From: Thereva unica
Lineage: Eukaryota > Arthropoda > Insecta > Diptera > Therevidae
Assembly: GCA_949987705.1 (NCBI GenBank)
Contig: OX465284.1
Location: 109,475,163 to 109,539,162 of the forward strand
Direction: 5' to 3'
DNA: 64,000 bases
Below the pieces are notes generated by a model, which worked only from the letters and a program-made list of their open reading frames with translations, was not told the origin of the DNA and did no database searches. Shown in pieces: positions 12,042-22,195 of this stretch. The first letter of the stretch is position 1; the number at the start of each line of letters is the position of its first letter. The translations under genes and the position numbers were made by a program.

Positions 12042-12711
12042 CAGCGGTTGGCAACCCAAATGCATTCGCATGCCACAAAACAGATAATTAAAACTACTGC
12101 ATATTAAGCGTGCCACTAAAAATTAATGACTACCTTGGAGATCAACTCTGTAAGCACATACAGGCCGCCGGCAGGCCGTGGCCTTTCAGACCAAGTCGGC
12201 AGATAGGGCCCGAGGAACCCAACACTTTAAGGTCCCCGTTCACTTACAGGCCGCCGGCAGGCCGTGGCTTTTCGGCCAGGTTGACAGGCACGGCCCGATG
12301 GAGCCCGTACATTACTCAGCTTGACTAAGCCATAAGAATTAGAGGCATCCGTCTCACACACAGGAGAAAACGACAGTATAGCGGGTTATTAATTCAAGTG
12401 CTAAAATTCTCATAGCCTCAACGAAATTTTCAGACTGAATAGAAATTCAGATCTTCAGGCCCGAACTGACGATAAATACCCACTGACAAAAAGGTTTTTG
12501 TCAGTTTTTCATGAACTACAGGGCCCCATCTAGGTGGCGGTCGGTAAATGTGTGATTTTGTTTGGCCTGAAGGCGAGTAACATTCAGGCCATGGCCTGCC
12601 GACGGCTTGTATGCGAATGACCTTAACATATTGATAAGTTTACTGTAATGCACACTTCTGAATTGTCTTCATGCCATCAGAGATCTTCGTGCCATAGGTT
12701 GCCGACCGCTG
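12042..12711. mobile_element. Non-autonomous hAT-like element
   Basis: A 670-bp element begins CAGCGGTTGGCAACC and ends with the inverted copy, read from the other side as CAGCGGTCGGCAACC. The flanking octamers are CCCTAGGC and CCCTCGAT, a degenerate candidate for the 8-bp duplication of hAT elements. The interior contains two direct copies of ACAGGCCGCCGGCAGGCCGT near 12160 and 12246 (period about 86 bp) and an inverted version near 12583-12612. There is no transposase. It inserted into a tRNA-derived SINE. Confidence 0.75.
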
Positions 12712-12944
12712 CCCTCGATCCGCAAGGATCCCGTTGAGGCGGAAGTCCTAGAACAACGTGGAGGAGAAACCGATTAGCAGACGGCGCAGCAACTGGATGA
12801 TCCTGGTCGGAGCTGAAAGTTGTCGCATAAAATAGAGTCCGCTGGAAGGTAACTGTTTCTGCCCTACGTCCCATGAAGGATGAGCTAACGAATTTGGTTT
12901 TCTCGTCTGATTAAGCCTCCTAAAGGATATCGAGCGTACCAAAT

Positions 12945-13245
12945 ACCCGCCGCGCCAGACACCGACAGACGCTGTTTATTCACATCTAGCATGCCATATC
13001 AGACGACAGACACTAGTTATATTTTTGTTGAAAATGTTCGGTCTGCTCTATTCATATTTCTCGGCAGACACCCACAGACACTTACAGACATGAACAGTGC
13101 AGACAAAATATTCTTTCCGTGAATACGGGTCGAGTACGGTTCACGTCTGCGCGGTCGTGTTACGGTAGATGTGAATACATTCATGCTCACTGTATAGAAA
13201 AATATTATTTTGTCTGGCGCGGCCCGTGTCTGGCACGGTCGATGT
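12945..13245. repeat. Inverted repeat rich in CAGACA
   Basis: Both ends carry GCCAGACAC in opposite orientation and TATTCACATCTA lies inverted inside both arms. CAGACA or CAGACG words occur about ten times. It is non-coding and is probably a decayed MITE. No clear target duplication was found. Confidence 0.5.
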
Positions 13246-14678
13246 CTGTAGATATACTAAATGGATCTTAATTGAAAAACATGTTATTTAGAGGTACTTT
13301 GAAAATTTTGCACCCTCGAGCGACTACCAGAGACGACACGCTACCGATGGCGATGGTAGACGGAGATAGCCAAGACTCGATATGGGATGTAGCACCATGG
13401 GAAAAAAGGAGAGTTCGTAACCGAGAGGGCCTTCCCCAGACTATTGTTTGTAGCATACCTTAGTCATCGAAAAGTAACATGTTCCACATCTCCCGGTTCG
13501 TCCGTCGTTAACTCGGCTTCAAATGAATCACTACAACATTTTCCCCGATTAGTACATACATGACCAAGGAAAATTCCCTTTGAAGCCCTTCACTAAAAAG
13601 GCCATTAATTAAATCCCCTTCCTTTCGGTAATCCACGATTTAAATTTAATGCTTCCAACCCAAACCCCACATATTATTATTTCATACTTGACACATAAAG
13701 GGTGAGATCCGCCACCAAAGCCGCCATGGTCACGACCCACGACCACCATCCACATAAATATTAAATCCCTGTGCCCATCGACATTTATCGATTCCGATAC
13801 TTCGAACGGCTGAGCCGCATTAGCATAATTTTAAAGACTCCGCCGCCAAACTGAAAAAGTGCTGGGGAAGATTTATTTTTAGCCCCAAAAGGAGCACTAA
13901 GAAGCATTATTCATGCGCTGCGGGGGGTATACTAAAAAAGTTCCTTCCTTAGGACGAGGGCGCCACCGTTTTCTTTTTAGAAGACGCACATTGTCCAGGT
14001 CAGTCGAAGCGGCGGACTTCAGGCGGAATAAATGGCGTAAATCGGTCGACGGCGCGTATGCAAATTTTAATGTACTTCGGGAATTGCTCGAACATAAAAT
14101 CACAGGTTTATGCAGCTGTATGCAATATTCACCAGTGGTGGGGATTCTGAGCGAATTTAATGACCGACCGCGCCACACGTTATTGGCACGGTAGTAGTCC
14201 CCGGTAGGAGTTTATGCGCGTCCGGATGTAATTGGAGTTTCGTAATTGCCTTTTATTTGATTTTCATGGCGTTTTAACAAGGTTAGAATGTGGAGTTTTT
14301 GTCGTTGATTGTGCTGCTTTTTTTTGGGACGGGTTGAACGGGGGCTATGCAATTATTTTTGCTCGGGAATGACGGTCATCGGCGATTTCTGCGGTGGCAA
14401 TTCGATCGTTGCATATTTAGCCAATCAGGTGGGAAAATGTTTGCGCCTAATGCATATGCAACGATGACGGATTTCGTGTATCAAATAAATGTTTTATGGC
14501 ATTGCATATTTTTAGGTGTTATCGATCGTAGGTGAGGATCGATCGTTTTTAACACTTGATCGACCACTCAAGTATAAATGCCGGATTGGAAAGTATTTAA
14601 AAGAAGATATGCATGATTCCCCTTCATCCAAGTAAAGACACTTGTCCAGATGATAATACTTCGGACGATATATAAAAA
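13246..14678. other. Unassigned spacer
   Basis: No supported gene. The overlapping 93-codon frames on both strands at 13897-14194 are a typical mirrored chance pair. Nothing repeated elsewhere in the window was noticed. Confidence 0.5.
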
Positions 14679-16585
14679 TCTATATCTATAAAAATCTCGT
14701 GTCACAGTGTTTGTTACCGTACTCCTCCGAAACGGGTTGACCAATTTGCATGAAATTTTTTGTGTATATTTGGTAGGTCTGAGAATAGGTCGTAGGCTAT
14801 TTTTTATACCTTTAACCAAAAAAACAGCTGCAAAATCCAAACAAAAATGGTAATTTTAGGAATTTTCACTTCATTTTAGTTTCAATAGCTTCATGGCCTA
14901 CCTATTGTTTGACAAATGTAAAATTGTCATTAAATTGAATCTTTAATGAAAATTTAAAATTTACGCAGCTGTCAAACAATAGGTAGGCCATGACGCTATT
15001 GAAACTAAAATGATCCATTGCGGCCGTCTCAAGAGGGTGGTGTACCACTTTCTTCACAACCACCTCGACATGGGTATCAAATGAAAGGGTATGATAAGTA
15101 GAATACAATAAGCAATGTAGTATACAAAATATATCTTTAGATCCATTGCGGCCGTCTCAAGAGGGTGGTGCACCACTTTCTTCACAACCACCTCGACATG
15201 GGTATCAAATGAAAGGGTATGATAAGTAGAATACAATAAGCAATGTAGTATACAAAATATATCTTTAGATCCATGGCGGCCGTCTCAAGAGGCCGGATTA
15301 CCACTTTCTTCACAACCACCTCAACATGGGTATCAAATGAAAGGGTATGTTAAGTAGAATATAATAAGCAATGTAGTATACAAAATATATCTTTAGATCC
15401 ATGGCGGCCGTCTCAAGAGGGCGGGGTACCACTTTCTTCACAACCACCTCGGTATCAAATGAAAGGGTATGTTAAGGAGAATACAATAAGCAATGTAGTA
15501 TATATACTATACTATATTTTGTATACAAAATATGTCTTTAGATCCATGGCGGCCGTCTCAAGAGGGCGGGGTACCACTTTCTTCACAACCACCTCGACAT
15601 GGGTATCAAATGAAAGGGTATGATAAGTAGAATACAATAAGCAATGTAGTATACAAAATATATCTTTAGACCCATGGCGGCCGTCTCAAGAGGCCGGATT
15701 ACCACTTTCTTCACAACCACCTCAACATGGGTATCAAATGAAAGAGTATGTTAAGTAGAATATAATAAGCAATGTAGTATACAAAATATATCTTTAGATC
15801 CATGGTGGCCGTCTCAAGAGGGCGGGGTACCACTTTCTTCACAACCACCTCGACATGGGTATCAAATGAAAGGGTATGTTAAGAAGAATACAATAAGCAA
15901 TGTAGTATACAAAATATGTCTTTAGATCCATGGCGGCCGTCTCAAGAGGGCGGGGTACCACTTTCTTCACAACCACCTCGACATGGGTATCAAATGAAAG
16001 GGTATGATAAGTAGAATACAATAATCAATGTAGTATACAAAATATATCTTTAGATCCATGGCGGCCGTCTCAAGAGGCCGGATTACCACTTTCTTCACAA
16101 CCACCTCGACATGGGTATCAAATGAAAGGGTATGATAAGTAGAATACAATAAGCAATGTAGTATACAAAATATATCTTTAGATCCATGGCGGCCGTCTAA
16201 AGAGGCCGGATTACCACTTTCTTCACAACCACCTCAACATGGGTATCAAATGAAAGGGTATGTTAAGGAGAATACAATAAGCCATGTAGTATACAAAATA
16301 TGTCTTTAGATCCATGGCGGCCGTCTAAAGAGGCCGGATTACCACTTTCTTCACAATCCCCTCAACATGGGTATCAAATGAAAGGGTATGATAAGTAGAA
16401 TACAATAAGCAATGTAGTAGACTCAATATACCGATTCATGGCGGCCGACGCAAGACCCATGTTCTTTGAGGCATTTCATCTGTGTAAAATTCATATCTCG
16501 AAAAATATTAAGTCAATGGATGGTTTTTATTGATTGTTTACTATTGACTTATGGGTGCAGCGTAGGCGCACCGGGTCCCAGCTAG
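14679..16585 (+). mobile_element. Non-autonomous Helitron carrying a minisatellite
   Basis: The element starts with TC after an A (TCTATATCTATAAAAATCTC) and ends with CTAG before a T at 16582-16585, the A/T target and termini expected of Helitrons. Nine bases before CTAG lies a small hairpin, GGTGC-loop-GCACC, at about 16553-16571, matching the 3' terminator hairpin. The 5' part (14700-14800) has the phrase CTCCTCCGAAACGGGTTGAC that I associate with insect Helitron-type ends. An inverted repeat at 14888-14915 and 14974-15001 (GGCCTACCTATTGTTTGACA) precedes about 11 tandem 128-bp units. There is no Rep/helicase gene. The 5' boundary could also be 14685. Confidence 0.78.
15011..16440 (+). repeat. 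Minisatellite, ~128-bp unit, ~11 copies
   Basis: Each unit contains GGCGGCCGTCTCAAGAGG, CACTTTCTTCACAACCACCT and GGGTATCAAATGAAAGGGTA. Units alternate between two variants after the CCGTC block (GGGCGGGGTACC or GGCCGGATTACC). One unit near 15500 carries an extra 19 or so bases from a local TATATACT duplication. Short minus-strand frames here (MYSTYHTLSFDTHVEVVVKK repeated) are artefacts of the array. Confidence 0.95.
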
Positions 16586-16826
16586 TATTTTATAAAAGTG
16601 GGGGATACAAGGAGGGAAAATGAGGGACATGTTTACTTTAGTTCTGAAAAAATCAACAATTGAATTAAGAACTTCTCTACGGTTAGAGTTGAGCAGGACT
16701 TATGCGAGGCAGTACATTTGTCTCTTATACGATGGTAAATCGTACTGACGCCTGAATAAAATGTCCTACTACTCTTGGTATGATCGAATAAACGTGCCCC
16801 GCACAAACCCACGAATCTCAAGGGAC

Positions 16827-17269
16827 CAGGGTTTCGAACGTGAACCGAACCCGAACCCTGAACCCCATCCGGTTCAAGATTTATGTGAATCCGAACCTAA
16901 TCAAAAATTTGGTTCAGGTTCAATTTCTAATGGCAATTTTTATCTAACTGTGCGGAGTTTAGAAATTAAAATTTCATATTTCCCAGAATTGGGAACCAAA
17001 AAAATGGATGCACTTCTATCGTTTGAAGGTCATATTAGCTGTTCCTGCAACTCAAGTCAGTGTTGAGAGGGCTTTTCTGCCCTGAAGCTTGGTTTAGCTC
17101 CACAAAGAGTGCGTTTTCAGTCTATTTTCAATCTTATATTTTCACCCGGGATCTGGGTAAAAGCTTGAACCTGAACCTGAAGCCGATCCCGAACCTGAAC
17201 CCACTAAATTTCAAAGTATTGAACCCGAACCCGTACCCGTACCAAAAATTTACAGGGTTCAAAACCCAG
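16827..17269 (+). mobile_element. Internally deleted hAT with perfect 8-bp duplication
   Basis: The element is bounded by identical octamers CAAGGGAC at 16819-16826 and 17270-17277. Its ends read CAGGGTTTCGAA and, from the other side, CTGGGTTTTGAA. Just inside both ends are arrays of GAACCCGAACCC-like words, which lie in the same direction on the plus strand. Between the arrays is a relic of the transposase C-terminal dimerisation domain. At 443 bp it is far too short to be autonomous. Confidence 0.88.
17000..17140 (+). pseudogene. hAT transposase C-terminal (hATC) relic
   Basis: The plus strand encodes VILAVPATQVSVERA in one frame, then FSALKLGLAPQRVRFQSIF in the next, separated by a one-base shift. 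Together this is the hATC signature, in which the E-R-x-F-S core mediates transposase dimerisation. All upstream transposase domains (BED finger, RNase-H-like catalytic core) are absent. The relic sits in the centre of the 443-bp hAT at 16827-17269, so it is what remains after an internal deletion. Identification of the domain is firm; the family within hAT is not determined. Confidence 0.8.
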
Positions 17270-17497
17270 CAAGGGACACATTCAATTTAACCCTTTGTTG
17301 CATTGATGAAACAATTCTTGTATACATTGATACCGATAGGGTTAAATAGATCCCATCATGTTACAGTTAGACCTAAAACTTACGTGTACGTGTGTTTTAT
17401 ACCTAATCAAAATAGACATTTTTTAGGTTATATTATTATTCCCGTAGGAATTGCCATTCATGAGATATCGCTGTTTTAAATATTAAAAATACTCATA

Positions 17498-17572
17498 TGT
17501 CCTAATAAGTCCTAATAAGCCCTAATAAGGCATCCCGCCAGCTTAGCCGGTTAATAATAAGGTGCCAGAGTT
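17498..17572 (+). repeat. Dispersed repeat near a 5S-SINE, copy 1
   Basis: CCTAATAAG occurs three times in tandem, then AGGCATCC, and GGTTAATAATA follows a variant of CAGCTTAGCC. The same arrangement occurs at 23655-23706, again upstream of a 5S-derived copy. Nature unknown. Confidence 0.6.
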
Positions 17573-17791
17573 TCGCATAGGTCTACTTAGTGTAGCCTAG
17601 AATGGAACGTATACAGGTCCTTGTGCTTAGTTCTGGGCTCAGCACTCATCTTTCTTTTGGCAGAATCAATCCAGAAGCTATCCCAGCGGGATAAATCGAA
17701 GCGCTATTAAAAGGAGCGAATTTGGAGTGCTGTTAACAATCTCCGATTGCAGCTTGAAGGAATTATATGGGGCGAAGGAAACGGACACACT

Positions 17792-17925
17792 TAGACCGGT
17801 TCTCGTTCGATGCGGTGGTCAAGCGGCATATTGGACGTGGTTGGTACTTAGTTGGGGGACCTCTCGATAAAACTGTTGTCGACACTTGCGGTAGGAAGGC
17901 GAAAAAGCAATTGCAAAAAGTGTTT
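17792..17925 (+). repeat. 5S rRNA-derived SINE, copy 1
   Basis: ACCGGTTCTCGTTCGAT and GGTACTTAGTTGGGGGACC match the central and 3' part of animal 5S rRNA, including the internal control region bound by TFIIIA. Past the 5S part comes a body with GGAAGGCGAAAAAGCAATTG. It cannot be a 5S gene: the 5' 20 bases are missing and stem complementarity is lost. Confidence 0.85.
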
Positions 17926-19290
17926 CAAGCTAGTTGGGTCTCAAGCTAGTCACGTGGCCCCTAGACGATTAGTATGCAGGTTTTTCACTTTCTGAGTTTC
18001 ACTCTATTCTTGGTGACCCCTCTGGCCTGAGGTCCGGAGCAAATCGTCCCCGTTTTCCTTCCTCCCGGGCCTGGGCATATCACTCCGCTAACTCAAGCTA
18101 ACCCCGACGGCTGTTAAAAAAATAAATTCATAGAGCATCCAAGAGTTCAACCGCTAAGCTCACTGCCTTCTCCAGGTTACCTTTAACCTATCATATCATT
18201 TTTATATCTTCAAGCTAAGTCGGCTATTAGACATTGCACCATGACATGGACGACTATGTGACCTATGACATGTAGGACTAGGTGGCTTATATTTTCATGG
18301 GTGATTCCTGGATATAAGTTTTTTACTATAATTTTGTAGCCCAGTTATACCACCCAGCAATTCATGCACAAAATACCTTAACCACTCTATATAAACAAGA
18401 AGTCATAGTTCACCTATTTCACGACTTGATTGAGCCCAAATGCGAATCAGATTTATGATTGAGTTCTCCCCTTCCTACCAAGCAAGCACTACCGACAGCT
18501 GGTTACCTTCCTAACAAGAATCCTCCCGGAAATTTTATGCCGAGTCTTAAAAATAATTTATTCATTACAATTCATTAAGTAATACCGACCATAAATTCCT
18601 AATTGTTTCCATTCCATTACGAAGAAATTGACGTCAAACATTTAATTATTATACGCCATTAAAATCCGCCCCCACTCCTCCGCCGTGTGGTGTTTCTGAC
18701 AAAGAATCCTTTCTCCTCGAACAAAGGAGGAAATAGAAATTGAAAGCACACCCGAAAGTACGGCATACAAATGCCTGCTATAAAATTGACGTTCTGAGAT
18801 TCCTGTTTTGTTTCTGGTCGTAATCCTATCTAATTCCTGGAGCACCTTTTTACCGGAAGAAACCGGCAGCAACACCAACTATAACCCATATAGCAGAGAG
18901 CTCTGGAATGAAGGACGTGGAAGTGCTGCTCGAGTGTGTGAAATACTTTTTAGAGCCTAATAAATCCTTCAGCATCAGTCAAACTCACATCCGTACGTTT
19001 TAAGGTAACTCCGACGATAAATCAAATTCAGTTACGGAATTTAACAGTAAATTGAAGGAAACTTTAAACCTGGAGCGACGAGAGTTAGGGTTAGGTTGAT
19101 TGCACGGATACATGCATGTGGATACCAAATGCCCTTGCACACACATCGGTACAGTGTATCTTCACAATTTGTTATGAGATTATGTGGAAACGTACATACG
19201 TGCAAAAAATCGATATCCTTTATTGGTTTTGCACCCGAAAAGGAGTGGAATAGAGCCTGGAGGAAGACCTGGCAGGAAGCGCTGTAATAT
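17926..19290. other. Unassigned, scattered repeat words
   Basis: No gene. AAGCTAACCCCGACGGCTGT near 18095 recurs in inverted, diverged form near 31640-31665. The 18540-18900 stretch looks single-copy. The 162-codon minus frame at 19041-19529 overlaps open frames on the other strand and has no domain. Confidence 0.45.
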
Positions 19291-19292
19291 GA

Positions 19293-19358
19293 CCTAAAAA
19301 TTCTCTCCTTCCTCGCCGTGTGCAGTCCCAAGTGCTTGCTCGTGCGAGAATTTTTAGG
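19293..19358. repeat. Hairpin, 13-bp perfect stem
   Basis: CCTAAAAATTCTC at 19293-19305 pairs with GAGAATTTTTAGG at 19346-19358 around a 40-base loop. It may be a tiny foldback element; function unknown. Confidence 0.5.
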
Positions 19359-19844
19359 CAAAGCCCGGAACAACGATGCGCATCGGTATATGCCAGGACA
19401 AGAGACACCCTGCTTGACGTTATGATAAATTCGCTGAACGACCTTGTTCCCGTACATGAAGCGCGTCATCCGATTTACACCGAGATTGGAAGATGGATGG
19501 TCCAGTGAGTTTCGACATGTTTTTGGCACTAGTTTATGGCACTGGACACATTGCAGTTCTGCGGATACCAGATGGAACGGATTAAAGAGGTCGTAGATAG
19601 CGGTGCAGGCGGGTAATTAAGATGAAATGATGGGTGATATATAACTGGATGCAGTGCTGGACGGAATTTCGATTTGTAGCCGTGAGGTGTTCGATGGGAT
19701 TGCCCAGAGGTGTTCGATGGGATTGAGATACTAGTAATACGGAGGGCAGCCCAAGTCTGACGTTGTTCTGGGTTGATAAATCCATCATTTTTCGTGAAAT
19801 ATTGGACGAACAGCCTTTTAAGCAAACTTCCTTTAATCTAGCCG

Positions 19845-19907
19845 ACCTTAGTAGCCTAGGGGTTAAGGTGATCGACTACCATTCCAGAGGTCCGTGGTTC
19901 GAATCCA
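19845..19907 (+). repeat. tRNA-derived SINE head, copy 3 (best preserved)
   Basis: Box A is GTAGCCTAGGGGTTAAGG at 19851-19868 and box B is GGTTCGAATCC at 19896-19906, the spacing of a tRNA gene without intron. The 3' acceptor strand does not pair with a 5' strand. The body continues to about 20010 with no resemblance to the other copies that I could follow. Confidence 0.8.
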
Positions 19908-20199
19908 AAAAATAACCAAGGAAGCCCGTTCTATTGTTCAGTCGAAGTCAGCGCTTGATCACAGTTAGTATTGGATGGGATCTGGTGAGATACAACCGTT
20001 CTTTGTTTACTAGTCTCTCTACTATAGTAGATATTCCGATACTTCCGGCTGAAAATCAAAAACGGTCTTTGTTTTCCGACTAGAGCTTACTAGGAGAGTA
20101 GCTATGGGCGTTTGGGTTTTTACATATGTATATACCCTACAAAAAAAGACATTTGCCCGCCATCTTGGATCTTTCCAAGATTGTCGATAATGCAGTTTT

Positions 20200-20445
20200 A
20201 GCTTTTTATTGAGATGTGATCTGGCAACGCTGTTTGGATTGGGAGAAAGCTTTTTGAAGTTGTGTCTCAGATTTGAGAGAATCCATGTGGGGAATAAGCT
20301 TTTGCGCTGGGTGAGCTTTCGCTTTGAGTGAGCTTTCGCCCTGGGATTCGAATCTGTAGTTCAACTTCGCAGTGGTGGGTTTTGGACAGAATTGTGGGGA
20401 GTCTATAATTGAACTTTGCTGCGTCTTGGGTGGTATTTTGTCCAT
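20200..20445. repeat. GAGCTTT-rich repeat related to the long-inverted-repeat family
   Basis: Words such as GGGTGAGCTTTCGC and TCGAATCTGTAGTTCAACTTCGC (in pieces) recur in the interiors of elements at 55052-55779 (GATCGAATCTGCAG, GTTGAACTTCGCTG) and 31742-32202. It looks like an internal fragment without ends. Confidence 0.45.
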
Positions 20446-20789
20446 ATTCTTATTTTTAATCTTATCTATCTTAATTTTTAATGTAAATATAAAATTGACA
20501 ACAGCGCATAGCCCACTCCTCGTTTCATATAACTCCTACCTGATCCTCCTACTCCCAAGCACGGATCAATCCTCGCAGGCGGCGACGACCTTCAAGCGAA
20601 TTCACTCTGGGCAATGCGTTTACGAACATAGCAGACAGACGCGCTGCAAAACTTTCTCACTCATGCTCACTTCAACTCCCTAGCCGTTTTTGCGTGCGTA
20701 GACGATAAAGGACACCCAAAACTAAATATGATCAGTGCAACTAAAGAGAATGGCTGACGAGACCTATGGCAAGAGCCCAAAAGTGACAG

Positions 20790-21360
20790 AGGGCGGTCAC
20801 CAGTGGCAAAAAACTTATCGCCCCCAACAAGCAAATAAAAAAGAGGCTTTTGGAAGATCCGTCAAGGTACAAAGTCGCCAACCACAAAACCGAGGAGGAC
20901 CATAAAACGTTGAAAGTATGGTTTAGCAACACCATCTCGCCTCGACCTTAAATAGGTAAGTAGGGTAAGTACTAGTCCCTCTACGTCCATTAAGGAGACG
21001 ACGACACAGAAAGAGGGAGACACTTAACAAAGTCCAAGTAAAAGAACTCATGGACGACCTAAATGGACGGAACAACAGCGTCCGCACAATCTTGGTGATA
21101 GTGAGAACAAGGAGAGCGCGATATTTCAAGGGACACACGGAAAGATAATCGCAACGTGACGTGCGTCACAGAACGTGGCGGACACAAACACAAAAATCCC
21201 TAGAAAGGTCGTGGCAAAGCAGTCGAGGGAAGCCGCAAGAACTCCAGAAGCCCGCAAGCGATTTAGGGACCTGGGTGAAAAGGCAAACTGTTCCAGCTCT
21301 GGTGAGCACCTTCGAGCTATCCCTTCAAAGGATCACGCTAATGACGACAGGCTGAAGTAA
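20790..21360 (+). pseudogene. Decayed lysine-rich reading frames, possible LINE ORF1
   Basis: Two plus-strand segments look more protein-like than the surrounding sequence. The first runs to about 20950 and reads in part KKLIAPNKQIKKRLLEDPSR then WFSNTISPRP before a stop. The second is a 61-codon frame at 21175-21360 (SREAARTPEARKRFRDLGEK in its middle). Both are basic and hydrophilic. No zinc knuckle or RRM can be seen, and frames between them are broken. I do not recognise a family. A degraded nucleic-acid-binding ORF of a retroelement is one possibility; chance open frames are another. Confidence 0.25.
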
Positions 21361-22049
21361 TGCCTTAAGAGCGCTCATACCGTTCTGAAGTTGAACGTCA
21401 TGAAAAGCCGATTGATGAGTTTAATCAATAGAAATCTGACACTACCGTCTGGGTGCGGAGCTTCAGCGCTATATCCTCTAGTAGGAAGCCTTGGATAGGC
21501 GGTCACACACATTCTGTAAGATTCTCACCATTCCCTAGAACAAAAACCCCTAAGCAGCTAAACAGCTTCAGCTTGATTTGTCCTGCCTTGTCTATCTATT
21601 CAAACGCTTTATATTGCAGGGCAGGTTACGAACGCGAATTTTTCTCCTAGAAGCATTCATATAGCTGAAATTCAAAAAAACATATTCTGTTTCTCTCATA
21701 ATCGCGTATACGTGTGACGACAGCCAAATCACCAGTTGACACAGGTTCCAAGATGGCGCATTTTTGCGCGATATTCTCACATGCGTTTTAAAGAGGGAAA
21801 GTGCGCTAGATCTACCATGGCTAATCTACCCCCGAATCAGCCCTACTGAAATCTTAGATTTAATGATAAGCTTAGGACTTAAGTAGGATTTAGATCTCTA
21901 GCGTTTCACTTGAATAATCCCAGCGGGAAAAATTTGGACCGCTTCTCAGAGGAGTTTATTTTGAGCGCTGCAAGTATACTACCAAGAGAACATTACTAGA
22001 GTTCACCCGTACTGCCTCAATCTGTTTGTGCCTTAAATCGTGCCACTTA

Positions 22050-22195
22050 CATACTCAATAGACCGGTTCTCGTTCGCGTTCAGAAGTTAAGCAGCATTGT
22101 ACGTGGTTAGTACTTAGTACGGGGACCGCTTGGAAAATCGACACTCGCGCTTCGAAAAAGACGAAAACATAATTGCAAAAGGCGAACAGAATAGA
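22050..22195 (+). repeat. 5S rRNA-derived SINE, copy 2
   Basis: ATACTCAATAGACCGGTTCTC leads in, followed by AAGTTAAGCAGCATTGTACG and GGTTAGTACTTAGTACGGGG, the 5S internal promoter region. The body includes GACGAAAACATAATTGCAAA, shared with copies 1 and 5. Sequence about 100-130 bp upstream (ATCCCAGCGGGA) is also shared with copy 1 (near 17680). Confidence 0.85.

Noticed and set aside
14902..16149. Series of nearly identical 60-68 codon minus-strand frames
   Set aside because: They are the same frame of the 128-bp minisatellite unit repeated; unit variants break the frame.
15011..16440. CRISPR-like array
   Set aside because: Units are contiguous 128-bp tandem repeats without unique spacers, inside a Helitron in a eukaryotic genome.
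19041..19529. 162-codon minus-strand open frame
   Set aside because: Second in length only to the bves frame and the LINE frames, but it overlaps open frames on the plus strand, has no domain, and contains the 19293-19358 hairpin. Probably chance.
19845..19907. Functional tRNA gene
   Set aside because: Box A and B are good but the acceptor stem does not pair and copies are dispersed, so a SINE head fits better.
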